Assembly (NCBI GenBank): GCA_020249465.1
Contig: JADCFP010000031.1
Span: 1-53,534, forward strand
Length of the DNA: 53,534 nt
Direction of reading: 5' to 3'
DNA from: Roseomonas sp.
Lineage (GTDB): Bacteria > Pseudomonadota > Alphaproteobacteria > Acetobacterales > Acetobacteraceae
Shown: piece after piece, positions 34,203-43,255 of the stretch
Numbering within the stretch: the stretch's first letter is position 1
How the letters are laid out: each line of letters starts with the position of its first letter
Notes under the pieces: generated by a model
Told to the model about the DNA's origin: nothing
Databases searched by the model: none
The model's input: the letters and a program-made list of their open reading frames with translations, nothing else
Made by a program: the position numbers and the translations under genes

Positions 34203-35531
34203 ATGGACCAGAACAACACCAAGCCTGATTTGGGTGCCGCAGCGTCGATGGTGCCAATCTGGCGCCCTTTGCGCTTTGCGCTATTCATCATTCTCTTCGG
34301 CGTAGGTGGCGTTTTCGGCTGGGGCGCCTTTGCCATGATTGACAGTGCTGTGGTCGCGCCCGGTACGCTCATGGTGGAAGGCAATCGCCGCAATGTGCAG
34401 CATCTGGAGGGTGGTATTGTTGGCGAAGTGTTGGTGCGTGACGGGACCATTGTAACTGCCGGTCAGCCGCTGATCCGCCTTGATGACACGCGCGTGCGCG
34501 CCGGGCTGAATGTGGTACTTGATGAAACTGACCGCGTGCGCGCACGCATCGCGGTCTTGACCGCCGAGCGGGAAGAAGCGCCCGCGCCCTCATTCCCACC
34601 CGAACTTTTGGCTCGCCGCGCCGAACCCAAGGTCGCTGAAATACTAACCGTCCAAAGCGATGAATTCATCGCGCGTCGTGCTTCACTGCAAGGCCAGATC
34701 GAAATCCTGACCCAGCGCGCGTTGCAGTTGCACAAGCAGATTGACGGGCTGAATGTCCGCATCGATTCCAATGACCGGCAGCTTTCCCTGGTGCGGCAGG
34801 AAATCATGGGTGTTGAAGGCCTGGTGCGCATGGGCCTTGAACGCCTGCCGCGCCTGCTTGCCCTGCAACGCGAAGAAGCCCGGCTGATTGGTGAACGTGG
34901 TGAGGCGATTGAGAATGTCGCACGCACGCAGCAGGCAGTGGGAGAAGCTGAAATGCAGCGCGCCCAATTGGTGCGGTCCCGGCAGGAGGAAATCGCCAAG
35001 GAATTGCGCGAATTGCAGGGGCGTCTTTTGGAGTTGCGCGAGCGTGAAATCAGCGCCAATGACCAATTGATGCGGTTGACCATTGATTCGCCCGAAGCAG
35101 GGATGGTGATGGATTTGCGCTATTCCAACCGGGGCGGGGTAATTGCGCCTGGTTCGCAAGTTGCCTCCATCGTGCCGCAGGAAGAAAGGCTGGTGGTCGA
35201 GGTGCAGATCACGCCAGTTGATGTGGACACGGTGCGGATTGGCATGCCGGCTTCCATCCGGCTTTCCCATGCGGCGGCACGTACCACGCCCGTGCTGGAA
35301 GGATCGGTCGAACGCATTGCCCCAGACCGCATGACGGATCAGCGCACTGGCATGCCGTATTTTGTTGCGCGCATCGCCTTCGCGCCAGAAGAACTTACCA
35401 GATACGAGCATTTGCGCCTGCAGCCGGGCATGCATGCCGAAGTGCTGATTCGGCGTGGGGAGCGTTCCTTTGCTTCCTACCTGGCGCGCCCCTTGGCGGA
35501 CCGCTTCGCGAAATCCATCCGAGAGTTCTAG
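34203..35531 (+). CDS. prtE: Type I secretion membrane fusion protein, PrtE/HlyD family
   Basis: A 442-residue adaptor anchored by one N-terminal membrane segment (about residues 20-45, FALFIILFGVGGVFGWGAFA). It is followed by the lipoyl-like half-motif NVQHLEGGIVGEVLVRDGTI, a long coiled-coil hairpin (about 100-280) and the second half with IDSPEAGMVMDL and a beta-barrel region ending EVLIRRGERSFASYLARPL. It bridges the ABC transporter to a TolC-like outer-membrane channel. Co-transcribed with prtD across an 11-nt gap. Confidence 0.93.
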   Translation: MDQNNTKPDLGAAASMVPIWRPLRFALFIILFGVGGVFGWGAFAMIDSAVVAPGTLMVEGNRRNVQHLEGGIVGEVLVRDGTIVTAGQPLIRLDDTRVRAGLNVVLDETDRVRARIAVLTAEREEAPAPSFPPELLARRAEPKVAEILTVQSDEFIARRASLQGQIEILTQRALQLHKQIDGLNVRIDSNDRQLSLVRQEIMGVEGLVRMGLERLPRLLALQREEARLIGERGEAIENVARTQQAVGEAEMQRAQLVRSRQEEIAKELRELQGRLLELREREISANDQLMRLTIDSPEAGMVMDLRYSNRGGVIAPGSQVASIVPQEERLVVEVQITPVDVDTVRIGMPASIRLSHAAARTTPVLEGSVERIAPDRMTDQRTGMPYFVARIAFAPEELTRYEHLRLQPGMHAEVLIRRGERSFASYLARPLADRFAKSIREF

Positions 35532-35576
35532 ACTTGCAAGCGTCTGGCGTCGCACCGCCGCGTGAGGAGAAAGCCT

Positions 35577-36257
35577 ATGCTGTTTCGTCGTTTTCTGGGT
35601 GCCTTGGCGCTCTGTTTTTTTGGTCTCTCCGCGGCCCCCGCGCTGGCGCAGCAGGGTGATCCTTCCTTCAACCTGGTCAATCGTTCCGGGCGCTTGATTT
35701 TTGAGGTTTATGCATCGCTCGCGACCGATCAGGATTGGGGTCGGGATCGGCTTGGCGATAAGGCGCTGCCCAATGGGCGTGCCTTCACGCTGCGGCTGCC
35801 GCAAGGGCCATGCATGTGGGATTTGCGCGTGGTTTATGAGCGCGCCGGCGGCCCGGCCGAGGATAAGCGCAACATCAACCTATGCGCGGTGACGGAAGTG
35901 GTGTTTGAAGGGCGGCAGATGGGGCAAGCGCCATCTCCGCAACAGCGCCCGCAGCCTGCCCCACCGCAGCGCGGCACGCAGACTGGCCCCTCAGGTAACC
36001 CTTCCTTCAACCTAGTCAATCAATCGCGTGCCACGGTGATGGAAGCCTATGTCTCGCTTACGACCGAGCAGGAATGGGGGCCGGATCGGTTAGGTAATGA
36101 TACGGTTCTGCCTGGGCGCCATTTCGCCATTCGTCTGCCGGAAGGCCCCTGCCTGCATGATGTGCGGTTTGTCTATGAAAATGGTCAGGCAGATGAACGC
36201 CGCAGCGTGAACCTTTGCGACGTCACCAATCTGATCCTGCCCTTGCAGCGCCAATAG
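35577..36257 (+). CDS. Periplasmic protein with two tandem ~80-residue repeats, unknown function
   Basis: A 226-residue protein; ATG 35577 is preceded by GAGGAG, whereas the in-frame GTG at 35562 lacks one. Residues 1-25 are a signal peptide (ALAQ cleavage). Two homologous modules follow, 28-110 and 141-221, each starting G[DN]PSFNLVN and containing W-G-x-DRLG, RLPxGPC and NLCxVT, joined by a Pro/Gln-rich linker. Each module has two conserved Cys (C79/C103 and C192/C214) that could form a disulfide. I recognise no named family. It closes the type I secretion operon, so an accessory role in folding, anchoring or inhibition of the exported proteases is possible but unproven. Confidence 0.8.
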   Translation: MLFRRFLGALALCFFGLSAAPALAQQGDPSFNLVNRSGRLIFEVYASLATDQDWGRDRLGDKALPNGRAFTLRLPQGPCMWDLRVVYERAGGPAEDKRNINLCAVTEVVFEGRQMGQAPSPQQRPQPAPPQRGTQTGPSGNPSFNLVNQSRATVMEAYVSLTTEQEWGPDRLGNDTVLPGRHFAIRLPEGPCLHDVRFVYENGQADERRSVNLCDVTNLILPLQRQ

Positions 36258-36268
36258 GCGCTGCCTGA

Positions 36269-38350
36269 TCAGGCCGGCAGGCTCACATCCAGGTTAAGCG
36301 CGGCATCGCAGCGCGCGCTTGCACCAGGTGACAGCACCAAAGTGCATTCGCGTTCTTCAATCAGCGCCGGCCCGGCGACGCTTTCGCCGGGGCGTAGCGC
36401 GAGACGATTGAGCACCGGCGTCTCGACATAGGCGCCACCAAACCAGGCGCGGCGCGTGCCGCGATTCAAAGCACCTTCTGCGACGGTGCTTTGTTGCGTA
36501 AGGTCCACGACAGGGCGCGGCCCCGCGACAATCACCTGCCAGGAGACGCATTCCACCGGCAGGCTTGGTTCGGTGCGGCCATATAGCGCCAGATAGGCGG
36601 CTTCGAATTTTGCGCGCAGCACTGCCGCATCGCCGCGCGTAATGGCGTCAGCGGGGATTTCCGCTTCCACCTGAAACCCCTGCCCTGTATAGCGCATGGC
36701 GCCCAGGATGCGCGCTGCGGCGGCTTCCGGCGCGACACCCGCTGCCGCTGCCATGGCCTTGCCTTGCGCGGTCATGGCGCCGGTAATCTGACGCAGTTTG
36801 GCGAAATCCAACCCAGCCAACGGCGCCACCCAACCCTGCACAAAGGCAAAGGAAATCGGCGCGGCGAGGAAACCGAAAGCCGAGGCAACGCCCGCGCCCA
36901 AGGGCACGATGATGCGACGAAGGCCAAGCTTCATGCCGATATGGCAGGCATGCACAGGGCCCGCGCCGCCAATCGGCACCATCGCATAGGCATCAATGCG
37001 CTTGGCTTTTTCCAGCGCATGAATCGCCGCGGCCTGCGCCATATTGCCATTGACGGTTTCATGAATGGCCCAAGCGGCTTCCGGCACGGAAAGGCCAAGC
37101 GGCTTGCCGATATGCTCCGCCAACGCGGCTTCCGCTGCCGCAACATTCAGCTTCATGGCGCCACCCAGAAAACTTTCGGCGCCAAGATAGCCAAGCACCA
37201 AATCCGCATCCGTGACCGTGGGCCGCGCGCCACCCAGCCCATAGCAGGCGGGGCCGGGATCGGAACTCGCACTTTCCGGGCCGACACGCACCAGACCAAG
37301 GCGATCCACGCGCGCGATGGAACCACCGCCAGCGCCGATTTCGATCATGTCAATGACCGGCACCTTGAGCGGCAAGCCGCTGCCCTTGCGGAAGCGATCC
37401 ACGCGCGCGACTTCGAAATCCAGGCTGCGCTGCGCTTCGCCATTGTCAATCAGCGCGGCCTTGGCGGTGGTGCCGCCCATGTCAAAGCACAGGATATCGC
37501 GCGCGCCGGCGGCGGCACCGTAAATGCCGGTGGCCTCAACCCCACCTGCCGGGCCGGATTGCACCAGGCGGATTGGGTGACGCGCCGCGGTTTCTTCGGC
37601 GACGGTGCCGCCATCGGACAGCATCAGGAAAAGCGGGCCGGTCAAGCCAAAACCGCGCAAGCCATCACTCAGCCGGCGCAGATAGCGTTCGAACACTGGC
37701 TGCACATAGGCGTTGCAGACGGTGGTGGAGGCGCGTTCATATTCGCCGATTTCCGGCACGACTTCGGATGAAAGACAGATGGTGAGCTCAGGCGCCTCTT
37801 CCGCCAGAATATCGCGCATGCGGAGTTCATGCGCGGGGTTGCGGAAGGCGTGCAGGAAGCACACGGCCACTGCCTTGGCACCGGCAGCGCGCAACGCCCG
37901 CACCGCTTCGCGCGCACCCGCTTCATCCAGGGCTTCGCGCACCGCGCCATCCGGCAGCAGCCGTTCCGCGACCCCAAGCCGGCGATGGCGTGGCACCAAA
38001 GGTTCCGGTACGCGCATGAAAAGATCATAGGTGTCGTGGCGGAGTTCCGTGCCGATTTCCAGAATATCGCGAAAACCCTTGGTGGTGATTAGCCCCGTCG
38101 GCACGCCCCGCCTTTCGATCAGCGCATTGGCAACCAGCGTGGTGCCGTGAATGACATGGCGCACTTCATCTGCCCGCGCACCGGTGCGCGCAAGCAAATC
38201 GCGCACGCCTTCCAGCACGGCTTCTTCCGGTGCATGGGGCGTTGTCAGCACCTTGCCATTGAAGATGCGCCCATTACGCGAATCGAGCATCACCAAATCA
38301 GTGAAGGTGCCGCCAATATCAACACCAATGCGCCAGGGGGCCGTATTCAT
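36269..38350 (-). CDS. hyuA: HyuA-type hydantoinase/5-oxoprolinase subunit A
   Basis: A 693-residue ASKHA-fold ATPase of the HyuA/5-oxoprolinase family: IGVDIGGTFTDLVMLDSRNG at the N-terminus, VIHGTTLVANALIERRG near 65, CFDMGGTTAKAALI near 290 and GAGGGSIARVDRLG near 347. With the B subunit it catalyses ATP-dependent ring opening of 5-oxoproline, N-methylhydantoin or related cyclic amides (or acts on acetone-like substrates in other members). It overlaps hyuB by 4 nt. Operon neighbours include a gamma-glutamyltransferase-like gene, which favours 5-oxoproline but does not prove it. Confidence 0.9.
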   Translation of the reverse strand: MNTAPWRIGVDIGGTFTDLVMLDSRNGRIFNGKVLTTPHAPEEAVLEGVRDLLARTGARADEVRHVIHGTTLVANALIERRGVPTGLITTKGFRDILEIGTELRHDTYDLFMRVPEPLVPRHRRLGVAERLLPDGAVREALDEAGAREAVRALRAAGAKAVAVCFLHAFRNPAHELRMRDILAEEAPELTICLSSEVVPEIGEYERASTTVCNAYVQPVFERYLRRLSDGLRGFGLTGPLFLMLSDGGTVAEETAARHPIRLVQSGPAGGVEATGIYGAAAGARDILCFDMGGTTAKAALIDNGEAQRSLDFEVARVDRFRKGSGLPLKVPVIDMIEIGAGGGSIARVDRLGLVRVGPESASSDPGPACYGLGGARPTVTDADLVLGYLGAESFLGGAMKLNVAAAEAALAEHIGKPLGLSVPEAAWAIHETVNGNMAQAAAIHALEKAKRIDAYAMVPIGGAGPVHACHIGMKLGLRRIIVPLGAGVASAFGFLAAPISFAFVQGWVAPLAGLDFAKLRQITGAMTAQGKAMAAAAGVAPEAAAARILGAMRYTGQGFQVEAEIPADAITRGDAAVLRAKFEAAYLALYGRTEPSLPVECVSWQVIVAGPRPVVDLTQQSTVAEGALNRGTRRAWFGGAYVETPVLNRLALRPGESVAGPALIEERECTLVLSPGASARCDAALNLDVSLPA

Positions 38351-39945
38351 GGCGTGACATAGCCTTCCTTGATGTCGCGCGCGATGGCGGTGGGGTCGCG
38401 TTCGGCTGGCGGTCCCATGCCGCCACCGCCGGGCGTTTCATAGGTAATGACATCGCCTGGTTGCAGCACAATGCGCGCCTTGGCCGGAACGGGCTTGCCA
38501 TTCACCAAATCACGCCCGCCGCGCCCGGGCGTACCACCCAACACACCGCGCGGCGGGTGCTGCACACGTTCATGGCGATAGGTGGCGGTCACGGGTTTTT
38601 CGCCGACCACTTCAAAGGACAAGCGTTGAGATAACCCGCCGCGCATGCGCCCCGCGCCGCCGGAATTGGGGATGAGTTCCTTCTCCGTCATCAGCATCGG
38701 CACCGCGTTTTCGAACTGCTCTACCGCTTGTGTGGCGACATTGGATGGGAAGGAAAGGCAGGCGGGGCCATCATGTTGGGGTGCGGCGCCATGGCCACCA
38801 TTCATGAAAAACATGCGCACATAGCGGCGGCCTTGCGCGTTCTCGCCAGTGAAATACACATTCCAAAGCGGGCTGCCGCTTTCCGCGATCACGCGATCCG
38901 GGATGAGTTTCGCAAGGGCCGCCAGCACCAGCATGGGGAGATAATGGCCCGTCAGGTGCCGCCCCCATACCGGCGCAGGACGGCGCGGATTCACGATGGA
39001 GCCTTCTGGCGCGATGAAGGTAATGGGCCGGAAGGAACCATCATTATTCGGGGTCGCGGGATCAAAGGCACATTTCACCGCGTAATTGGAATAGGCGCGG
39101 GTGAAATTGAGCGGCGCATTCACTGGCCGCGCAATCTGCCCATCTGTGCCAGTGAAATCGAGCGTGAGGTCGCTACCCTTGATGGTCAGTTTCAGGCGAA
39201 TGGTGACGGGGTGTTCAAAGCCATCGGCGGTGACTTCATCTTCCACCACACCATCAGGGGCGGCGGCAATCGCATCACGCATGGCGCGTTCGGAACGGGT
39301 GAAGATTTCTGCGGCCAGCGCATCCAGATCATCAATGCCTTCTTCCGCCATGATGCGCGTCAGGCGCTTTTCCGCCTGTTCATAGGCCGCGAATTGCGCG
39401 CGGATATCGCCGAGCGTTTCATCCGGCTGGCGCAGATTGGCTTCCAGAAACGCGATCACATCCTCATTTTCCTCGCCACCCTTCAGGATGCGGGTAATGG
39501 GGATGGTCAGGCCTTCTTCCCAGGCATCGCGCGCTTCAACGGAAGGTGCGCCGCCGATATCGGTCGAATGAAAGGTACTGCCCAGCCAGGAAATCACGCG
39601 GCCCTTGGCGAAGATGGGTTTGATCATCGTGATGTCATTCAAATGGCCGGTACCGTAATAACCATCATTCGAAATCAGCACATCGCCAGGCGAAAGCCGT
39701 TCCACCGGATAGCGTTGCAGCATGATCGCCAAGGTGCGCGGCATGGTGCCCACAAAAGACGGTACAGAACGTGACGATTGCGCGAATTGGCGCCCGGCGC
39801 TGTCCATCAGCCCAATCGCCATATCCCAATTGTCACGTACGACGGAGGAGAAGGAGGTACGCACAAAACTCTGCGCTGTTTCATCCATCAGCCCGGCAAT
39901 ACGCTGCCAGGCGGTGCCAAGCCGAAGGGCGGAAAAGCTGGACAT
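38347..39945 (-). CDS. hyuB: HyuB-type hydantoinase/5-oxoprolinase subunit B
   Basis: A 532-residue HyuB-family protein, recognised by AIGLMDSAGRQFAQSSRSVP, RLSPGDVLISNDGYYGTGHL, GSTFHSTDIGG, and near the C-terminus SGGAGRMRGGLSQRL with GGTPGRGG. HyuB is the partner of HyuA in ATP-dependent cyclic amide hydrolysis. Its 4-nt overlap with hyuA indicates stoichiometric expression. It follows the TPP-enzyme gene by 13 nt. Confidence 0.9.
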   Translation of the reverse strand: MSSFSALRLGTAWQRIAGLMDETAQSFVRTSFSSVVRDNWDMAIGLMDSAGRQFAQSSRSVPSFVGTMPRTLAIMLQRYPVERLSPGDVLISNDGYYGTGHLNDITMIKPIFAKGRVISWLGSTFHSTDIGGAPSVEARDAWEEGLTIPITRILKGGEENEDVIAFLEANLRQPDETLGDIRAQFAAYEQAEKRLTRIMAEEGIDDLDALAAEIFTRSERAMRDAIAAAPDGVVEDEVTADGFEHPVTIRLKLTIKGSDLTLDFTGTDGQIARPVNAPLNFTRAYSNYAVKCAFDPATPNNDGSFRPITFIAPEGSIVNPRRPAPVWGRHLTGHYLPMLVLAALAKLIPDRVIAESGSPLWNVYFTGENAQGRRYVRMFFMNGGHGAAPQHDGPACLSFPSNVATQAVEQFENAVPMLMTEKELIPNSGGAGRMRGGLSQRLSFEVVGEKPVTATYRHERVQHPPRGVLGGTPGRGGRDLVNGKPVPAKARIVLQPGDVITYETPGGGGMGPPAERDPTAIARDIKEGYVTP

Positions 39946-39958
39946 TGGGTATTCTCCT

Positions 39959-41557
39959 TCAGCCGCGCATGGCTTGCAGTTGCGCGGGGTAGCCGGCGGG
40001 ATTTACCTTCACGTCAATCAGGCTTGGGCCTTTATGGGCGAGGGCAGCATCGAGTGCGGTGATATAGTCAGCCTCGTTCGCTGCGGCGAAACCCTTGGTG
40101 CCGAAACCTTCTGCGATGGCAGCGAAATCGGGCCGCGCCCAGCGCACGCCTTCGGGTGGCAATTGCCGCTGCTGCTGCTTGATATCAATCAGCGATAGCG
40201 CGCCATCATTGAAGACAATAGTGATGCAGGGCGCGCCGGCTTCAGCGGCGGTGGCGAGTTCCGCCACACACATCATCAGCCCGCCGTCGCCGGTAAAGGC
40301 AACGGCGCCATCAGCAGGGTTTTCCAACGCCGCAGCTACCGCGGCGGGGAGCGCAAAACCCATGGAGGCCAGGCCGTTTGAAATCAGCACATCGCGCGGC
40401 GCGGAGCATTCCCAGAAGGCGGTAGCCGAGAACATATGCGCCCCCGCATCCACGCTGATACGCGGGCGGCGCCCGGCGCGGTGCGCGGCTTCCTGCGCCA
40501 GGGTCACGATACGCGGTGGCGCGACACCGCCCGAGCCATGCCAGGCAAGTGCAGCGCGCATCGCATCCCGATGTGCCGCAATTTCTGCGAACTTCCAGGC
40601 GCTGTGCGTGGCACCTTGTGCCAACGCGGCGAAGCTTGGCGCCAGCATGCCATGCAGGGCGGCGCTTGGCGTCACGTAATGCACCGGATGTGCGCGCAAT
40701 CCGATATCCAAAACCAGCGCCTTATAGCGCCAGGGTTGGAGAATAAGTTCCACCGGATCGAGCCCCGCCAGGATGATCAAATCCGCATCCTGCACGCAGG
40801 GCGCTTCCAGTGATCCGCCAGTGAAAATACCCACGAAATACGGGTCGGCATCGGCGATCACACCCTTGGCCTTGTAGGTCACCAGCGCGGGGCAACCGAG
40901 TGCGGCTACCAAAGCACGCAGTGGCTCGGCTGCTGCTACGGCTTCCACGCCCGCCAGGATCACGGGTTTGCGCGAAGCGGCCAGCATGGCGCGTGCTTGC
41001 GCCAGAGCATCGGCATCAAGCGAGGTCGCGGTGTTTGAAGACGAAGGCAGCAATTCCCCCGCCGGGCGGCGTGCGGCTTCGCTGGTCAAATCCAGATGCA
41101 CCGGGCCGATGGGCGCCTGCATGGCAAGATCAAGTAGTGCCTCGATTTCAGCGGCTGGGTTGTCGCTGCGCGCTTGCGTATAGCCCTTGACCAATTCCGC
41201 AGTCGCTGCACGCTGATCAAACACCTGATGGGTGATGTAGCTGAGTTGCTTATCCGTAAAACCATCGGTCAGCAACAGCACCGGTGCGCGTTCCAGTGCA
41301 GCGCAGGCAATGCCATTCAGCGCATTCATCAACCCTGGCCCCTTGGTGGTCAGCACCACGCCAGGCGCGCCGGTGACTTCCGCATCCGCCACCGCCATCA
41401 TTGCCGCATTGCCTTCGTGGCGGGCGAGGATGAAGCGAATGCCGAAACGCTCGGCGGCCGCGATGATATCCAGCGAAGAACCGCCGCCCGGCACGCCATA
41501 GATGCGCTTGGTACCGCGCCGCGCCAGCGCCGCCAGCAAATACTCCGCGGTATTCAT
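39959..41557 (-). CDS. Thiamine-diphosphate enzyme, acetolactate synthase-like
   Basis: A 532-residue protein of the acetolactate synthase/benzoylformate decarboxylase superfamily. RHEGNAAMMA near residue 50 contains the conserved Glu that activates the cofactor; the C-terminal TPP motif runs from GDGGLMMCVAEL to VFNDGALSLIDI. The start is the ATG at 41557, which overlaps the gamma-glutamyltransferase-like stop (ATGA). A true biosynthetic acetolactate synthase would have a small regulatory subunit gene next to it; none is here, so a decarboxylase or ligase role in catabolism is more likely. Substrate unknown. Confidence 0.88.
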   Translation of the reverse strand: MNTAEYLLAALARRGTKRIYGVPGGGSSLDIIAAAERFGIRFILARHEGNAAMMAVADAEVTGAPGVVLTTKGPGLMNALNGIACAALERAPVLLLTDGFTDKQLSYITHQVFDQRAATAELVKGYTQARSDNPAAEIEALLDLAMQAPIGPVHLDLTSEAARRPAGELLPSSSNTATSLDADALAQARAMLAASRKPVILAGVEAVAAAEPLRALVAALGCPALVTYKAKGVIADADPYFVGIFTGGSLEAPCVQDADLIILAGLDPVELILQPWRYKALVLDIGLRAHPVHYVTPSAALHGMLAPSFAALAQGATHSAWKFAEIAAHRDAMRAALAWHGSGGVAPPRIVTLAQEAAHRAGRRPRISVDAGAHMFSATAFWECSAPRDVLISNGLASMGFALPAAVAAALENPADGAVAFTGDGGLMMCVAELATAAEAGAPCITIVFNDGALSLIDIKQQQRQLPPEGVRWARPDFAAIAEGFGTKGFAAANEADYITALDAALAHKGPSLIDVKVNPAGYPAQLQAMRG

Positions 41558-43242
41558 GCGCGCGCCCGATCCGGCCAGAAGCGCACGCCAGCGCGGGCGA
41601 GGCCGCCGCCAAGGCCAATCGCCGTGCCATCGGCACGCCAACAAGCCGCACCTTCCATGCTGCCATCAGCATGGAAGGCGATGGCATTCATCCCACCGCC
41701 GACGTGCGGCATGGGTGAGACATTGTGTCCGCGCTTGCCGAGTGCTTCCAGAACCGCCGCATCAAAGGCCGGTTCCACTTCCACAGCAGCGCCTTGCGTC
41801 CAAAGCCGCGGCGCTTCCACCGCTTCCTGCAGCGACATGCCGTGATCCACCAGATTGAGGAAACCCTGCATGACTGAACCGAAAATCCGCAAACCACCCG
41901 GCATGCCCAGCACATAGGCGGGCTTCCCATTACGTAGCGCAATCAACGGCGCCTGGGATGTGGTGATGCGCTTGCCGGGTGCGACCGACAAAGCCTTGCC
42001 GGGGCGTGGGTCAAACAACGCCATATAATTATTCGGGATCAACCCCGTCCCCGGCACCAGGAAGCGCGCACCAAAAAGCGAATTGATGGTCTGCGTCGAG
42101 CAGACAATATTACCTTGGCCATCCGCGACCGTGACATGGGTGGTATTGGCACTCTCACCTGGGCTGACGCCCGGCCCCCAGGCTTGCGCGTGCGCCATAT
42201 CCAAGGCGGTGCGGCGTTCATCGCCATAGGCGCGCGAAATCAGCCGCGCCACGGGAACATCCACAAAGGCCGGGTCTGCCGTGGCGGCGGCACGATCGGC
42301 GAAGGCAATCTTCAGCGCCTCGGCCAGGAGGTGCAGCGTATCGGTGCTGCCAAAGCCCATCCCGCGCAGATCAAAGCCTTCCAGGATATTCAGCATTTGC
42401 AGCACATGCACGCCGGAAGATGCCGGCGGCGGCGGCAACAAAACCTCATAACCGCGATAGGGGCCGCGCAAGGGCGCGCGTTCAATCGTCGCGAAATCAG
42501 CGATATCGGCCGCCGAGACAATGCCGCCTGCTTTCCTGATGCCATCGGCAATCGCGCTGCCCAGTGCGCCCTTCAGCACGCCCGGTCCTTCGCGCGCAAT
42601 CAGCGTGAGGGTTTCGGCATATTCGGCCTGGATCAGCCGCGCCCCTGGCTTGATCGGCGCGCCACCAGGCAACAGCAACGCGGCAATGGCGGGATCGCGC
42701 GCCAGATCGGGTGCCGCTTCCTTGATGCATTCGGCGAGATAGGGTGTGACGGCAAAACCGCGCGCCGCATGGCGGATGGCCGGCGCCATCACATCGGCCA
42801 GGGACATGCTGCCGAAGCGTTCCAGTGTTTCGCACCAGGCGCGCAAATTGCCGGGCACCGCGACGGAAAGCGGGCCAACAATATTGGCGCGGCCTGTCGC
42901 TTCGAAATTCATCGCATTGGCCGGTTCGGCTGGTGAGAACATATCGGCGCGCGCGGCAGTGGGGGCGGTGGAAAGCCCATCAATTACGGTGTGCCGCCCA
43001 TCCGGCAGGCGCAGATGCGCCATGCCACCACCAAGAATGCCGACCATCATGGGTTCCACCACGGTCAGCGTGAACAGGGCGGCGATGGCGCCATCCACCG
43101 CATTGCCGCCGGCGGCCAGCATCTCGGCCCCCGCAGCGGAGGCGAGCGGATGGTTCGTCACCACCATGCCGCGCGTACCGGTGGCGGGGCGCTTTTCCGT
43201 GGTGAAGCGCGAAGCTGCGCGTGCGCGCCAATCCTGGGTCAT
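41554..43242 (-). CDS. Gamma-glutamyltransferase-family protein without signal peptide
   Basis: A 562-residue Ntn hydrolase. The start is the ATG at 43242 (MTQDWRARAASRFTTEKRPA); sequence further upstream belongs to the MFS gene. HPLASAAGAEMLAAGGNAVD and LGGGMAHLRLPDGR are family landmarks, and autocleavage with a Thr nucleophile is expected at ESAN-TTHVTVAD. The usual periplasmic signal peptide is absent, so it should act in the cytoplasm. Members transfer or hydrolyse gamma-glutamyl groups, but some work on other amides. It is coupled to the TPP-enzyme gene by a 4-nt overlap and shares the operon with HyuA/HyuB. Confidence 0.9.
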   Translation of the reverse strand: MTQDWRARAASRFTTEKRPATGTRGMVVTNHPLASAAGAEMLAAGGNAVDGAIAALFTLTVVEPMMVGILGGGMAHLRLPDGRHTVIDGLSTAPTAARADMFSPAEPANAMNFEATGRANIVGPLSVAVPGNLRAWCETLERFGSMSLADVMAPAIRHAARGFAVTPYLAECIKEAAPDLARDPAIAALLLPGGAPIKPGARLIQAEYAETLTLIAREGPGVLKGALGSAIADGIRKAGGIVSAADIADFATIERAPLRGPYRGYEVLLPPPPASSGVHVLQMLNILEGFDLRGMGFGSTDTLHLLAEALKIAFADRAAATADPAFVDVPVARLISRAYGDERRTALDMAHAQAWGPGVSPGESANTTHVTVADGQGNIVCSTQTINSLFGARFLVPGTGLIPNNYMALFDPRPGKALSVAPGKRITTSQAPLIALRNGKPAYVLGMPGGLRIFGSVMQGFLNLVDHGMSLQEAVEAPRLWTQGAAVEVEPAFDAAVLEALGKRGHNVSPMPHVGGGMNAIAFHADGSMEGAACWRADGTAIGLGGGLARAGVRFWPDRARA

Positions 43243-43255
43243 GAGAGTTTTCTTT

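Noticed and set aside
36764-39774. Long plus-strand open frames of 335 and 348 codons
   Set aside because: They lie fully antisense to hyuA and hyuB, have no recognisable domain and no ribosome site; high-GC third positions explain their length.
39959-41557. Biosynthetic acetolactate synthase large subunit
   Set aside because: No small-subunit gene is adjacent and the gene is embedded in a catabolic-looking operon, so only the superfamily assignment is kept.
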